Shown here piece by piece: positions 24,358 to 36,692 of a stretch of 64,000 nucleotides of DNA (positions within the stretch are counted from its first letter, which is position 1; each line of letters starts with the position of its first letter). The notes below the pieces were generated by a model that had not been told where the DNA came from, did no database searches, and saw only the letters and a program-made list of their open reading frames with translations. The stretch is from Deinococcus rubellus (GTDB taxonomy: Bacteria; Deinococcota; Deinococci; Deinococcales; Deinococcaceae), in the NCBI RefSeq assembly GCF_025244745.1, contig NZ_CP104213.1, positions 2,010,001 to 2,074,000 of the forward strand, given 5' to 3'. A program made the position numbers and the translations under genes.

Positions 24358-26289
24358 TTATGGAGCACCGCCGAGCTGACGGCCCAGCCGCTCGGCAGCC
24401 TGCGCGGCTTCAGCCAGTTCCTGCTCCATCTGCGAACGCTGATCTGCCGAACGGTCAGCCACCTCCGTGTTCGCCGGGAGCAGACTGCGGGCGTGCAGCG
24501 AGAGGCTCAGCGCCGCGTTGGCGTGGAGCTGCATCAGGGCGGTGTCCGCCTCGGCGGGCGTCAGATCACTGCGGGCATGGCCCCAGGGCGGCTCCAATCG
24601 GGCGGCCTGGGCCAGTTGCTCGGCCTGAAGCCGCAGGGCACGGGCGGCGCGGCGCTCGGTGCTGGCCTGCTCGGGATCGCCGCCACGCCGGAAAACCGCC
24701 ACCGCCTGAACATAGCGCTGCTGCGCCTCGGCGGCCCGCTGCAGGGCTCCCCGTAACTGCGCCGAGGGCCACTCGGGCCACAGCAGATACACCGCCAGCG
24801 CGACCAGCCCGCCCAGCAGGGTCAGTGAGATGCGCTGCTCGACGACCAGACGCTCCGGCAGGCCCGAGGCCGACACCGAGAACACCACATACAGCGTGAT
24901 GGCTGCCGAAAAGGCCGCATAACTGGTGGGAAACAGCGCGTACACCAGCCAGGCCGCGCCCAGGCTGAGCAGTCCCAACGCTACCGGGCCAGGATGCAGT
25001 GCCCAGATGAGCAGCGAGGCCAGCAGCACTCCCGCCAGCGTGCCGCCGAAACGGGCCAGCCCCCGCGTCAGGGTGCTGAGGTAATCCTGGCGCAGCACCA
25101 CGCCCACCGTCAGGGCCAGCCAGTAGCCGTGCGGCACACTGAACAGCCGGGTCAGCAGCGTTACCAGACCCAGCGTCAGGGCATATTTGAGGGCGTGACG
25201 GCCCAGGCTGCCGCGCGGCGAGGCGCTGCGCCACCACTGGGCCAGCGCGCTTTCGGGCTGGGCGGGCGGTCGACCGGGGGCGGTTGGCCCAGCAATGGCT
25301 GGTTCATCTGAATCTTCGGCAGCCAGATCAGTCAGCAGCCGCACCACCAAGCTGGCCCATTCATTGAGGTCAGGTTCGCCAGTTGGAACCAGACGCTGCA
25401 AAGTGGCGTTCAGCGCGGCGCGGGCCTCCAGCGTCAGGTGGGGTTGACCGTGAACCAGCCCGTTTTCCAGCGCCCGCAGGGCCGTCAGCAGCGCCTGGCT
25501 CATCTGCTGGGCCGCCCGGCTCGCTGCCGGGCCACGTTGACGCGCTGTCCAGTCCGCACGGGCGTAACCGACCAGCGCGGCCCGCAGGCCCTCGGCCACC
25601 CGCAGCGAGCGGCGCAACTCGGCATGCTCGCTGCGCCAGGCCAGTTGGCGGGCCTGGTCCAGCACCGTCCAGGCATCCTGAAAGGCGGCGGGGTCGGCCA
25701 ACTGATCGCCCGGCTGCGGCAAACGGGCGATCAGCGCCGAGAGTTGGCGGTAAACCCGCGCCACCGCCTGCCGCTCGGGATGACGCGGACTCAGCGGCCA
25801 GATCACGCCGAGTAGCACGGTCTGGAGCAGCCCGCCCGACAGCACCAGCAGGCCGCCGGGCAGGGCCAGCGCGGGAGGCAGGTTCAGCCCCGAGAGCACG
25901 ATGAAAATCATGGTGCCCTGAATACCGATGGTGGTGGCCGCCGCATTGGACGCCCCGTAAACCGCCAGCCCGAAACTCAGCAGCGTGACGGCCAGTACCA
26001 GCAGCCAGAGGTACGGGCCAAGCAGCAGGGCCAGCAACGTGACCGCGCCCATCACGGCGCTGGCACTCAGCATGAGGCGCAGGCGACTGCGGTAGACCCC
26101 ACTGAACGAGGCCAGCCCAGCGTTGAGCGCTCCGATGGACGCCAGAATGCCCCAGGCGGCGTGCCCGGTCAGCGAGGCCAGCCCGATTGGAATCGCCACC
26201 CCCAGGGCGCAGCGCGTCGCCGTGCCGGGCCGCCATTTCTCAGGCGCGAAGGCGAAAGCGGTACGAAACAGCAGCGTTCGGCGGCGCAT
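24358..26289 (-). CDS. FUSC-family membrane protein (aromatic-acid/fusaric-acid exporter-like)
   Basis: 643 residues with two hydrophobic blocks (about 20-160 and 370-510) that each have several membrane segments, separated and followed by Ala/Gln/Arg-rich cytoplasmic helical regions. This two-block layout, with phrases such as TRCALGVAIPIGLASLTGHA and HALKYALTLGLVTLLTRL, is the FUSC/YccS-type arrangement. Family members export aromatic acids or similar compounds, or have unknown roles. No partner membrane-fusion gene is adjacent. The MFS remnant lies downstream. Confidence 0.83.
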   Translation of the reverse strand: MRRRTLLFRTAFAFAPEKWRPGTATRCALGVAIPIGLASLTGHAAWGILASIGALNAGLASFSGVYRSRLRLMLSASAVMGAVTLLALLLGPYLWLLVLAVTLLSFGLAVYGASNAAATTIGIQGTMIFIVLSGLNLPPALALPGGLLVLSGGLLQTVLLGVIWPLSPRHPERQAVARVYRQLSALIARLPQPGDQLADPAAFQDAWTVLDQARQLAWRSEHAELRRSLRVAEGLRAALVGYARADWTARQRGPAASRAAQQMSQALLTALRALENGLVHGQPHLTLEARAALNATLQRLVPTGEPDLNEWASLVVRLLTDLAAEDSDEPAIAGPTAPGRPPAQPESALAQWWRSASPRGSLGRHALKYALTLGLVTLLTRLFSVPHGYWLALTVGVVLRQDYLSTLTRGLARFGGTLAGVLLASLLIWALHPGPVALGLLSLGAAWLVYALFPTSYAAFSAAITLYVVFSVSASGLPERLVVEQRISLTLLGGLVALAVYLLWPEWPSAQLRGALQRAAEAQQRYVQAVAVFRRGGDPEQASTERRAARALRLQAEQLAQAARLEPPWGHARSDLTPAEADTALMQLHANAALSLSLHARSLLPANTEVADRSADQRSQMEQELAEAAQAAERLGRQLGGAP

Positions 26290-26336
26290 GGATACACTCT
26301 GGCACGCCAGCGGCGCGTGGCTGGACTTGTGAAACC

Positions 26337-27341
26337 TTAAGGATGGGTTTCTGTATCGTCATCGTCAGTGTCGTCGAAGCGGGCGATGGCCTGACGGGCC
26401 CGGTTGACCCGCAGTTGGGCCACGTCCGGGCGGCCATAATGTCCGGCGGGGTCGAAGTTCTGGCGCTCCTCACGCACACGGGCGTGGTCGAGGGTGACGA
26501 CAAAAAGGCCCTCCTGCTCAGCCACCGGCTCCAGCAGCCAGCTGCCGTCCGGCGCGGCGACAGCGCTGCCTCCATTGCCAAAAAAGGGACGGTGTGTGGC
26601 TAGCAGTTCCCGCTGAAACGGCGTGCCCGCTGGAATGTCTTCGGGGCGCAGCAGGCCGCTGACCGACACCACATACGAGCGGCTTTCCAAGGCGATAAAG
26701 CGGGTGATGTCGGGCGTGTTGTGCATTCCACCCGGCCAGACCGCCACGTGCAGATCAGACCCCTGGGCGTAGAGCGCCGTTCGCAGCAGCGGCACCCAGT
26801 TTTCGTAGCAGTTGAGGCCGCCGACCTGGAAAGCTCTCAGCGGATGCACCCGCAGGCCGTGGCCGTCGCCCGTCGCCCAGACCAGGCGCTCCTCGTAGGT
26901 GGGCTGGGTTTTGCGGTGAACTGAAGCGACCTTGCCGCGCTCGTTAACGTAAACCAGCGAGCAGTACAGGCTGTGGCCGCCCCGGTCGGGCGCACGCTCC
27001 ATGATGCCCAGATACACCGCCAACTGGTGCTGGGCCGCCAACCGGCACACCCCAGCGAGGTCGCCGCGCTCGATGGTCACGCCTTGATTGAGGTAGTGGG
27101 CATACATCCGCTTCTGGGCCGGATCGTTAAACTTTGCGCCGCCCGTGAGTTCTAGCCAGAACGGGTAGCCTGGCACCAGCGCTTCACCGAACACGACAAG
27201 CTGACAGCCACTGAACGCCGCTTCCTCGATAAAGCCTTCAACTTTTTGCAGTGTCGCCACGCGGTCGAGCCATACCGGAGCCATCTGCACCAAGCCGACC
27301 TTGAGTTGATCGGGCGACTGAGGAGCAGGTTCAGTTTTCAT
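26337..27341 (-). CDS. Nitrilase-superfamily carbon-nitrogen hydrolase (nitrilase branch)
   Basis: 334 residues. The triad is visible: Glu in VFGEALVPGYPFWLE, Lys in HRKTQPTYEERLVW and Cys in VGGLNCYENWVPLLR. The context of Lys and Cys (R-K-x-x-P-T-x-x-E-R and N/W-E-N after Cys) resembles true nitrilases and cyanide hydratases rather than amidases. The likely reaction is nitrile to carboxylic acid plus ammonia; substrate unknown. GGAG lies 5 nt before the ATG at 27341; the frame stays open further upstream but lacks similarity. The acidic tail DDTDDDDTETHP is unusual. Confidence 0.9.
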   Translation of the reverse strand: MKTEPAPQSPDQLKVGLVQMAPVWLDRVATLQKVEGFIEEAAFSGCQLVVFGEALVPGYPFWLELTGGAKFNDPAQKRMYAHYLNQGVTIERGDLAGVCRLAAQHQLAVYLGIMERAPDRGGHSLYCSLVYVNERGKVASVHRKTQPTYEERLVWATGDGHGLRVHPLRAFQVGGLNCYENWVPLLRTALYAQGSDLHVAVWPGGMHNTPDITRFIALESRSYVVSVSGLLRPEDIPAGTPFQRELLATHRPFFGNGGSAVAAPDGSWLLEPVAEQEGLFVVTLDHARVREERQNFDPAGHYGRPDVAQLRVNRARQAIARFDDTDDDDTETHP

Positions 27342-27474
27342 TGGCTCCACTGTAAAGGATGACTTGAGCACTGCCGCTCCAGGCATAAACTCAGTCGCTG
27401 TGGTGGAGCGCTTGGGCATCTGCTGGGGCAGGTCGAGACACCGTGAGTGCAGCCGGGTTACAGACTGCCGAGCC

Positions 27475-27996
27475 TCAGCGCTCAAAAACCCCGTGCATTC
27501 CGGACAACTGAGTCAGCGCCTCAACATTCTCCTGCGGCGTCCCCTGTGCTGTATCCAGCCGTAAGTGTGGCGTCGTCCAGGGCTGGTAATCGCTGGCCTG
27601 AACGCCCGGCCAGGTGGGCGGCCTCCACTCTCCGGCGTGGGTGGTTTCGTCCTCCCGCCGCGTCTCGACCCGCCGCTGATGTTCAGCCCTGTCCGAGCAG
27701 ATAATTTCAATGTCCACGCACCGACTCGAGCAGCGCCGCGCCACTTCATGCCACGTTTCACGCGTCACAAGCAGGGGATTGACACAGTCCACCACCACCG
27801 TCTGACCCAGCCGCAGGTTGTCTTCGGCGAGATTGTAAAGAGCCGTGTAGCCTTCCACCGTCGCCTGAAAACCTGCACTGAGGAGAACAGCTTCCAACGT
27901 ATCCAGACGAAGATAAGTTGATTTGAGTTTTCGTGCAAGCTGACGGGCCAGCGTAGATTTTCCGGTCCCAGGCAGGCCGCTGAAAACAATGAGCAT
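27475..27996 (-). CDS. P-loop kinase of the AAA_33/chloramphenicol-phosphotransferase-like group
   Basis: 173 residues beginning MLIVFSGLPGTGKSTLARQLA, a Walker A motif (GLPGTGKST) followed by LRLDTLEAVLL and VVVDCVNPLLVTRETW. It resembles small-molecule or nucleic-acid kinases of the Zeta/CPT-like AAA_33 set. Substrate unknown. TACACT lies 7 nt before the ATG at 27996 and no SD is present, so a leaderless transcript is likely; a TTG one codon upstream is an alternative. An 18-bp inverted repeat lies 35 bp upstream. Confidence 0.82.
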   Translation of the reverse strand: MLIVFSGLPGTGKSTLARQLARKLKSTYLRLDTLEAVLLSAGFQATVEGYTALYNLAEDNLRLGQTVVVDCVNPLLVTRETWHEVARRCSSRCVDIEIICSDRAEHQRRVETRREDETTHAGEWRPPTWPGVQASDYQPWTTPHLRLDTAQGTPQENVEALTQLSGMHGVFER

Positions 27997-28003
27997 CAAA
28001 CCC

Positions 28004-28009
28004 AGTGTA
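28004..28009 (-). promoter_or_regulatory. -10 element for the P-loop kinase gene
   Basis: TACACT on the minus strand, 7 nt before ATG 27996. Confidence 0.42.
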
Positions 28010-28030
28010 AGCGTGACTGATGCGGATTCC

Positions 28031-28074
28031 GATTAGATCGTGTTCAGCGTCTGTGTGCTGGACACGATCTAATC
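28031..28074. repeat. 18-bp inverted repeat with 8-nt loop
   Basis: GATTAGATCGTGTTCAGC (28031-28048) and GCTGGACACGATCTAATC (28057-28074) are complementary at 17 of 18 positions, the exception being a G-T wobble. The loop is GTCTGTGT. It lies upstream of the kinase promoter and downstream of the groEL terminator. It is too long for a simple operator and lacks a T-run, so it may be a small RNA structure, a mobile-repeat relic or a binding site. Confidence 0.85.
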
Positions 28075-28175
28075 CGACCAACGGGAGGAGGAAAAGATAC
28101 TGGTTCTGCGTTATGAAAGTGCATCCCGCGCTTTTTACGGGGTGTACTGAAATTAAGAGGAATCAGTATCAGACC

Positions 28176-28206
28176 AAAAAAGAGCCGGAAGCTTTCGCCT
28201 CCGACT
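28176..28206 (-). terminator. Terminator of groESL
   Basis: On the minus strand AGTCGGAGGC-GAAA-GCTTCCGGCT (two G-T pairs, GNRA tetraloop) is followed by CTTTTTT. It lies 28 bp after the groEL stop. Confidence 0.9.
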
Positions 28207-28233
28207 CCTCCAAACGGTTGGGTTTGTTTGTGC

Positions 28234-29889
<1,656 letters not shown>

Positions 29890-29964
29890 TTACTCCTTCA
29901 GAAAACGGTGGAGATGTCGGCAAAGTTTGGATTATTCAGCGGTAATAAGTCGGGACAGGCCTGC

Positions 29965-30252
<288 letters not shown>

Positions 30253-30357
30253 GTGTTCCTCCATAAGTTGATGTGATGTGCAGCGCGGGAGAGGCGGCAG
30301 TGGTCTTGAGGTAAGACTCACAATTTTTACCGTCCCAGCGCCCATCCGACAGTGCAG

Positions 30358-30387
30358 ACCTTAGCACCGGACTCAGCCAAGTGTCAA
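30358..30387 (-). promoter_or_regulatory. Promoter of groESL
   Basis: On the minus strand TTGACA (30387-30382) and TAAGGT (30363-30358) are separated by 18 bp. The transcript would carry about a 100-nt leader before groES. No CIRCE element is present. Confidence 0.72.
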
Positions 30388-30404
30388 CCCCGAGAGTGCG
30401 AGAA

Positions 30405-30425
30405 TCTGAGTGAGAAACGCTCAAG
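30405..30425. promoter_or_regulatory. HAIR-like inverted repeat (possible HspR site) between groESL and the GGDEF gene
   Basis: TCTGAGT-N7-GCTCAAG matches the HspR-binding HAIR consensus CTTGAGT-N7-ACTCAAG at 11 of 14 arm positions with the exact 7-nt spacing. HspR is a known heat-shock repressor in Deinococcus. The site sits 18 bp upstream of the groESL -35 box. The match is imperfect. Confidence 0.35.
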
Positions 30426-30465
30426 TTACGGCTGCGTGGGCCTTAAGGTAGGCATATACCGATGA

Positions 30466-30494
30466 TTGACAAGTATGCACAACATATATATGTT
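30466..30494 (+). promoter_or_regulatory. Promoter of the GGDEF-RHH operon with an overlapping perfect palindrome
   Basis: TTGACA (30466-30471) and TATGTT (30489-30494) with a 17-bp spacer. The -10 hexamer is the right half of AACATATATATGTT (30481-30494), a perfect 14-bp palindrome and thus a good candidate operator. The region is much more AT-rich than its surroundings. Confidence 0.75.
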
Positions 30495-30523
30495 AATGCC
30501 AGATACATCTCAGGGAGGTACGA

Positions 30524-31129
30524 ATGGCCCGCCCACCGATTCTGAGCCGCGCCGAGTTCGAAAGGACCATGCAGGACCTCGTCAAGGTGCCGCTCACACT
30601 GGCTCTGGTTGACCTCGACCACTTCAAGCAGCTCAACGACCTGCTCGGTCATGCCGAGGGCGACCGGGTGCTGCGGCAGGTCGAGCGCCTGCTGTCAGGC
30701 AGCCTTCCAGCAGGCAGCCATGTGGCCCGGCTGGGCGGCGACGAGTACGCCGTGATTTTGCCGGAAAGCGCCGCCGAGACAGCCCTGATTCTCTTCGACG
30801 AGATCATCAAGCATTTTCAGATCAACCGCGAGAGCGACTGGCCACGCGCACTGGGGCTGTCGGTGGGGCTGGCGGGCCGCCCGGCGCACGCCGAGAGCAG
30901 CTTCGATTTGCAGCGGGCCGCCGACGAGGCGCTGCTGCGGGCCAAGCGTGAAGGGCGGGGGCGGGCCTGCATCTACGTGGAATCCAAGATGGTACTCAAA
31001 AGCAACTACTATCCCAAAAGCCAGCTGGAGCGCCTCGCCAAATTGGCCTCGGCTCTGGGCCGCACTGAGGCGAGCTTGCTGCGGGAAGCGCTGGACGACC
31101 TGATCGAGAAGAACCGGGGGGCCCTGTGA
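30524..31129 (+). CDS. GGDEF-domain protein with a C-terminal ribbon-helix-helix-like DNA-binding domain
   Basis: 201 residues. Residues 1-152 form a compact diguanylate-cyclase domain: [14 protein letters not shown] (metal Asp 30), [12 protein letters not shown] with the GGDEY active-site loop at 71-75, and [19 protein letters not shown] at its end. No RxxD inhibitory site precedes GGDEY. Residues 156-198 read as a ribbon-helix-helix: strand MVLKSNYY, helix [16 protein letters not shown], turn RT, helix [17 protein letters not shown], as in CopG/Arc-type repressors. There are no membrane or sensor domains. It could be a nucleotide-responsive transcription factor, or a cyclase targeted to DNA. 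AGGGAGG precedes the ATG. The deaminase start overlaps its stop. Confidence 0.87.
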   Translation: MARPPILSRAEFERTMQDLVKVPLTLALVDLDHFKQLNDLLGHAEGDRVLRQVERLLSGSLPAGSHVARLGGDEYAVILPESAAETALILFDEIIKHFQINRESDWPRALGLSVGLAGRPAHAESSFDLQRAADEALLRAKREGRGRACIYVESKMVLKSNYYPKSQLERLAKLASALGRTEASLLREALDDLIEKNRGAL

Positions 31130-31755
31130 CCATCTGGGCCGACCTCTCCCCCGGCTGGCAAGTCGCCTGGACACAGGGTTGGGAAGCGTACCGCACTGGG
31201 AATGTGCCGGTGGGCGGGGCCATCGTGAATGAAGCAGGCGAGGTGCTGGCAGCAGGGCGCAACCGCACGCGGGAGGCGCGGCGGGTGGACGGAGTGATTT
31301 CAGGGTTCGACCTGGCCCATGCCGAGATCAATGCCCTGCTCAGTCTGCCCAACGTTACCCGCGAGGAGGGCTATGCCCTGACGCTGCTGACCACACTGGA
31401 ACCTTGCCCGCAGTGCGCTGGAACGCTGGTCATGGGTCAGGTGCGTCGCCTGAGCTACGCTGCCGCCGATCCCTGGGCAGGCTGCGCTTCCCTCTTTACC
31501 GAGAATGCGTACATGGTGAGCAAGGGGGTGAAGGTATCGCGGGGGCCAGGTGGGTTGGCGCTGTCGGTGCAGGTGCTTCATCTGCTGTCTGAATTGAAGA
31601 CTGGAAACTTTAGCGGCCCATTTCGTGAGCGTTTTGAAGCGGCAATGCCGGACGCGGTGCGGGTGGCCAAGCGGCTTCACACAGTGAGAATGGTATCGAA
31701 GATCTGGAGCGCTAAAGCGGCCTACCTTCAACTTTTGCAGGAGACTCAAGCGTGA
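31126..31755 (+). CDS. Cytidine/deoxycytidylate deaminase-family protein (nucleoside or base deaminase)
   Basis: 209 residues. Zinc motif HAE at 65-67, with the glutamate proton shuttle, and PCPQC at 93-97 (Cys 94, 97), the CDA-superfamily layout of base/tRNA-adenosine deaminases. The C-terminal 100 residues (LSVQVLHLLSELKTGNFSG and on) are longer than in TadA and not recognised. The substrate could be a nucleoside, a base such as guanine, or a modified nucleotide. GTG start overlaps the GGDEF stop (GTGA), so the two are coupled, and the phosphatase remnant begins the same way at its end. Confidence 0.85.
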   Translation: MTIWADLSPGWQVAWTQGWEAYRTGNVPVGGAIVNEAGEVLAAGRNRTREARRVDGVISGFDLAHAEINALLSLPNVTREEGYALTLLTTLEPCPQCAGTLVMGQVRRLSYAAADPWAGCASLFTENAYMVSKGVKVSRGPGGLALSVQVLHLLSELKTGNFSGPFRERFEAAMPDAVRVAKRLHTVRMVSKIWSAKAAYLQLLQETQA

Positions 31756-32342
31756 CCACCCACCTTCACCTGACTCTGCTCCGACTGACGAGAATGTCCA
31801 TGAAGGCCGCTACGACTCGAAGCTCACTGAGATCGGGCGGGCGCAGATGCGGAAGCTGGCCGCGTACTGGCAGACCCACCCGCCGGGCTGCCAGACGATG
31901 ATCTGTTCCAGCCTCAGCCGTGCCCGTGAGACGGCGCAGATCGTTTGCGGGCCGCTGAATATCACGCCGCGAGTGAGTGATTTTTGGCGCGAATGAGACA
32001 ACGGGCCGCTGGCCGGGATGGGACATGAGGAGGCAGAGAAACGCTATCCCACACGCGCTTTCTGCCACGTCCTCTCCCCTTTTACTGCTGACGGCGGCGA
32101 GTCACAGGCCCAAGATCAGGGCGCGGGCGCTGACGGCCCTGCGTGACCTGTGCGCCATGCCAGTGTCAAACATACTGGTCGTCTCGCACGGCGGCTTTCT
32201 TAACCCGGTGCTGCGCGAGCTGACCGGAAATGGCCGTGCATGGTCCAAGTTTGGCGACACCGGCTTCACCTGCCTGCGCCTCTCGCGGGAGGGCCACACG
32301 GTGGGGGTGCTGGGCGTGCAGGGGCAGCCGCACCTAGCTTGA
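31752..32342 (+). pseudogene. Histidine phosphatase (phosphoglycerate-mutase-like) pseudogene
   Basis: A GTG at 31752 overlapping the deaminase stop begins MTTHLHLTLLR, but the following catalytic RHG segment is missing. Sequence resumes in a second frame with DENVHEGRYDSKLTEIGRAQ and ICSSLSRARETAQIV, meets an in-frame TGA near 31996, continues [15 protein letters not shown], and after a further frame change reads NILVVSHGGFLNPVLRELTG to a stop at 32342. These are the standard blocks of the family. Loss of the RHG motif plus a stop and frame change means it cannot work as an enzyme. Confidence 0.85.
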
Positions 32343-32768
32343 GCGGCACTCCATCGTCACGGCGTAGTTGTTCAGGCCCGCCTTCTGCCGCCCCATGAAC
32401 TTCTCACCGCTGAGGGTGCCCGACAGGGTGCTCTGCGAGTTGGAGAAGTAGCCCAGCCGCGCCTTCTTGAAAATCAGATCAACGCCTGCATAGCTCTCGG
32501 TGTGGTCGGTGACGCTGAGAATCAGGTTGAAGTCGGGACCGTCAGCGATGCGCCGCCCGTAGACCCAGAACGATTTGTCGCCGCCCTCAGTCAACACGCC
32601 CGCCACCTCGTTGGTACGCATATCGATATTGGCCGAGAGCTTGAACGGTACACCCGTCAGCGTGCCGGAGCGCAGGCCAGTGCAGTTGAGGGCAGACGGC
32701 GCGGCGCTCAGGCGCGGAGCGCAACCGGCGAGGGTGCAGGCGAGGACGGCCAGAAGCAGGCGTTTCAT
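32334..32768 (-). CDS. Hypothetical lipoprotein
   Basis: 144 residues. N-terminal lipoprotein signal MKRLLLAVLACTLAGC with lipobox L-A-G-C, cleavage before Cys 16. The mature part is soluble and beta-rich (TLTGVPFKLSANIDMRTNE, STLSGTLSGEKFMGRQ). No family recognised. It would be anchored in the cell envelope. Its 3' end overlaps the last codons of the convergent phosphatase remnant. Confidence 0.78.
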   Translation of the reverse strand: MKRLLLAVLACTLAGCAPRLSAAPSALNCTGLRSGTLTGVPFKLSANIDMRTNEVAGVLTEGGDKSFWVYGRRIADGPDFNLILSVTDHTESYAGVDLIFKKARLGYFSNSQSTLSGTLSGEKFMGRQKAGLNNYAVTMECRSS

Positions 32769-32861
32769 ATGGGCAGTTTAGCGGTCCACTATCAATCGGC
32801 CCACTGGCAACCGCGCCGAATCGCACGGTCAGCAACGGGACGGGCCGCTAAAACAGAGAAT

Positions 32862-34196
32862 ATGATTCAGCATGAGCGGATACAGACCCTCAAAGGCGGT
32901 CAGCCGGGCAGCGGCGACTATGTCCTCTACTGGATGCAGGCGTCGGTCCGCACCCGCTTCAATCACGCGCTGGAATATGCCGCCGAGCAGGCCAACGACC
33001 TCAAGTTGCCGCTGATCGTCGCCTTCGGCCTGACGCCCGGCTACCCGGAAGCCAATGAGCGCAGCTATCTGTTTTTACTTGAAGGGCTCAGAGACGTGCA
33101 ACGCAACCTGAACGGGCGCGGCATCGGCTTCGTGCTGCGGCTGGGCCACCCGCCCGAGGTGATGCTGGAGTTGGCGAGGCAGGCCAGTCTGGTCGTCACC
33201 GACCGGGCCTACCTCGACCCGTCGCGGAGCTGGCGTACCTGGCTGGCCGAGCGCCTAGATATACCGCTGATCCAGGTGGAGACCGACGCGGTGGTGCCCA
33301 TCGAGACCACCTCCGGCAAGTTGGAATGGGCCGCCCGCACCATCCGGCCCAAGATTCACAAGCGGATGGACGACTTTCTGGTGCCACTGGAGCCGCGCAG
33401 AGTCAAGGTGAAGTCGCTCGGCCTGCTGGACGGGGTGGACGCGAGCGACCCACAGCACATCCTGAAAGGACTGGACATTGACCGCAGCGTGCCGCCCGGC
33501 GAGGAGCGCGGCGGCGAGGACAACGCCCAGGCGCGGCTGAGCGGGTTCGTCAAGGAGGGTCTGAGCCACTACGACGAGCGACGCAACAACCCTTTGGTGG
33601 ACGGCGCATCCAGGCTCTCGGCTTACCTGCACTTCGGGCACCTTTCCCCCATCGACGTCATTTTGCAGGCGCGTGAAGCGGGCGGCGCGGGCCTGGACGC
33701 TTTCACCGAAGAGCTGGTCGTTCGGCGCGAACTGAGCTTCAATCTGTGCTTCTACAACCCGCAGTATGACCAGTACGCTGGCCTGCCCGACTGGTGCCGC
33801 AAGACGCTGGCCGAACACGCAGATGATAAGCGCGAACACCTGTACACCCGCGCCGAGCTGGAGGCGGCCCAGACCCACGACTCCTATTGGAACGCTGCAC
33901 AGCACCAGATGGTCCGCACTGGGCGGATGCACAACTACCTGCGGATGTACTGGGGCAAGAAGGTGCTGGAATGGTCGGCCACGCCGCAGGAGGCTTACGC
34001 CGTGCTGGTCTACCTCAACAACAAGTACGAAACGGACGGGCGCAATGCCAACAGCTACGCGGGCATCAACTGGATTTTCGGCAACCATGACCGCCCATGG
34101 GCACGCCGACCCATTTTCGGCACGGTCCGCTACATGGTCGCCAGCGGTCTAAAACGCAAATTCGACGCCGACGCCTACGCAAAAAAGTGGGCGTGA
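32862..34196 (+). CDS. phr: Class II deoxyribodipyrimidine (CPD) photolyase
   Basis: 444 residues. The N-terminal antenna domain contains VLYWMQASVRTRFNHALEYA and GLTPGYPEANERSYLFLLEG. The FAD-binding C-terminal domain shows class II marks: DERRNNPLVDGASRLSAYLH, FTEELVVRRELSFN, TAAHDSYWN-like QTHDSYWNAAQ, and the ending YLNNKYETDGRNANSYAGIN, then WIFGNHDRPWARRPIFGTVR. It uses blue light to split cyclobutane pyrimidine dimers. The ATG at 32862 follows a weak TAAAAC hexamer by 7 nt; the frame is open upstream to 32502 but without similarity. It has its own terminator. Confidence 0.93.
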   Translation: MIQHERIQTLKGGQPGSGDYVLYWMQASVRTRFNHALEYAAEQANDLKLPLIVAFGLTPGYPEANERSYLFLLEGLRDVQRNLNGRGIGFVLRLGHPPEVMLELARQASLVVTDRAYLDPSRSWRTWLAERLDIPLIQVETDAVVPIETTSGKLEWAARTIRPKIHKRMDDFLVPLEPRRVKVKSLGLLDGVDASDPQHILKGLDIDRSVPPGEERGGEDNAQARLSGFVKEGLSHYDERRNNPLVDGASRLSAYLHFGHLSPIDVILQAREAGGAGLDAFTEELVVRRELSFNLCFYNPQYDQYAGLPDWCRKTLAEHADDKREHLYTRAELEAAQTHDSYWNAAQHQMVRTGRMHNYLRMYWGKKVLEWSATPQEAYAVLVYLNNKYETDGRNANSYAGINWIFGNHDRPWARRPIFGTVRYMVASGLKRKFDADAYAKKWA

Positions 34197-34214
34197 GCTG
34201 AGCGCGCAAACAAT

Positions 34215-34248
34215 AAAGAGGCGGCCCACTCAGGAGCCGCCTCTTTTT
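34215..34248. terminator. Bidirectional terminator between phr and the cytochrome oxidase genes
   Basis: AAAGAGGCGGC / GCCGCCTCTTT stem with a 10-nt loop; a T-run follows on the plus strand and TTTATT on the minus strand. It serves both convergent units. Confidence 0.9.
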
Positions 34249-34260
34249 GATGCGTCGTCT

Positions 34261-36690
<2,430 letters not shown>

Positions 36691-36692
36691 GC

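Noticed and set aside
30253..30420. CIRCE element upstream of groES
   Set aside because: TTAGCAC occurs at 30361 but the required GAGTGCTAA arm at 9-nt spacing is missing.
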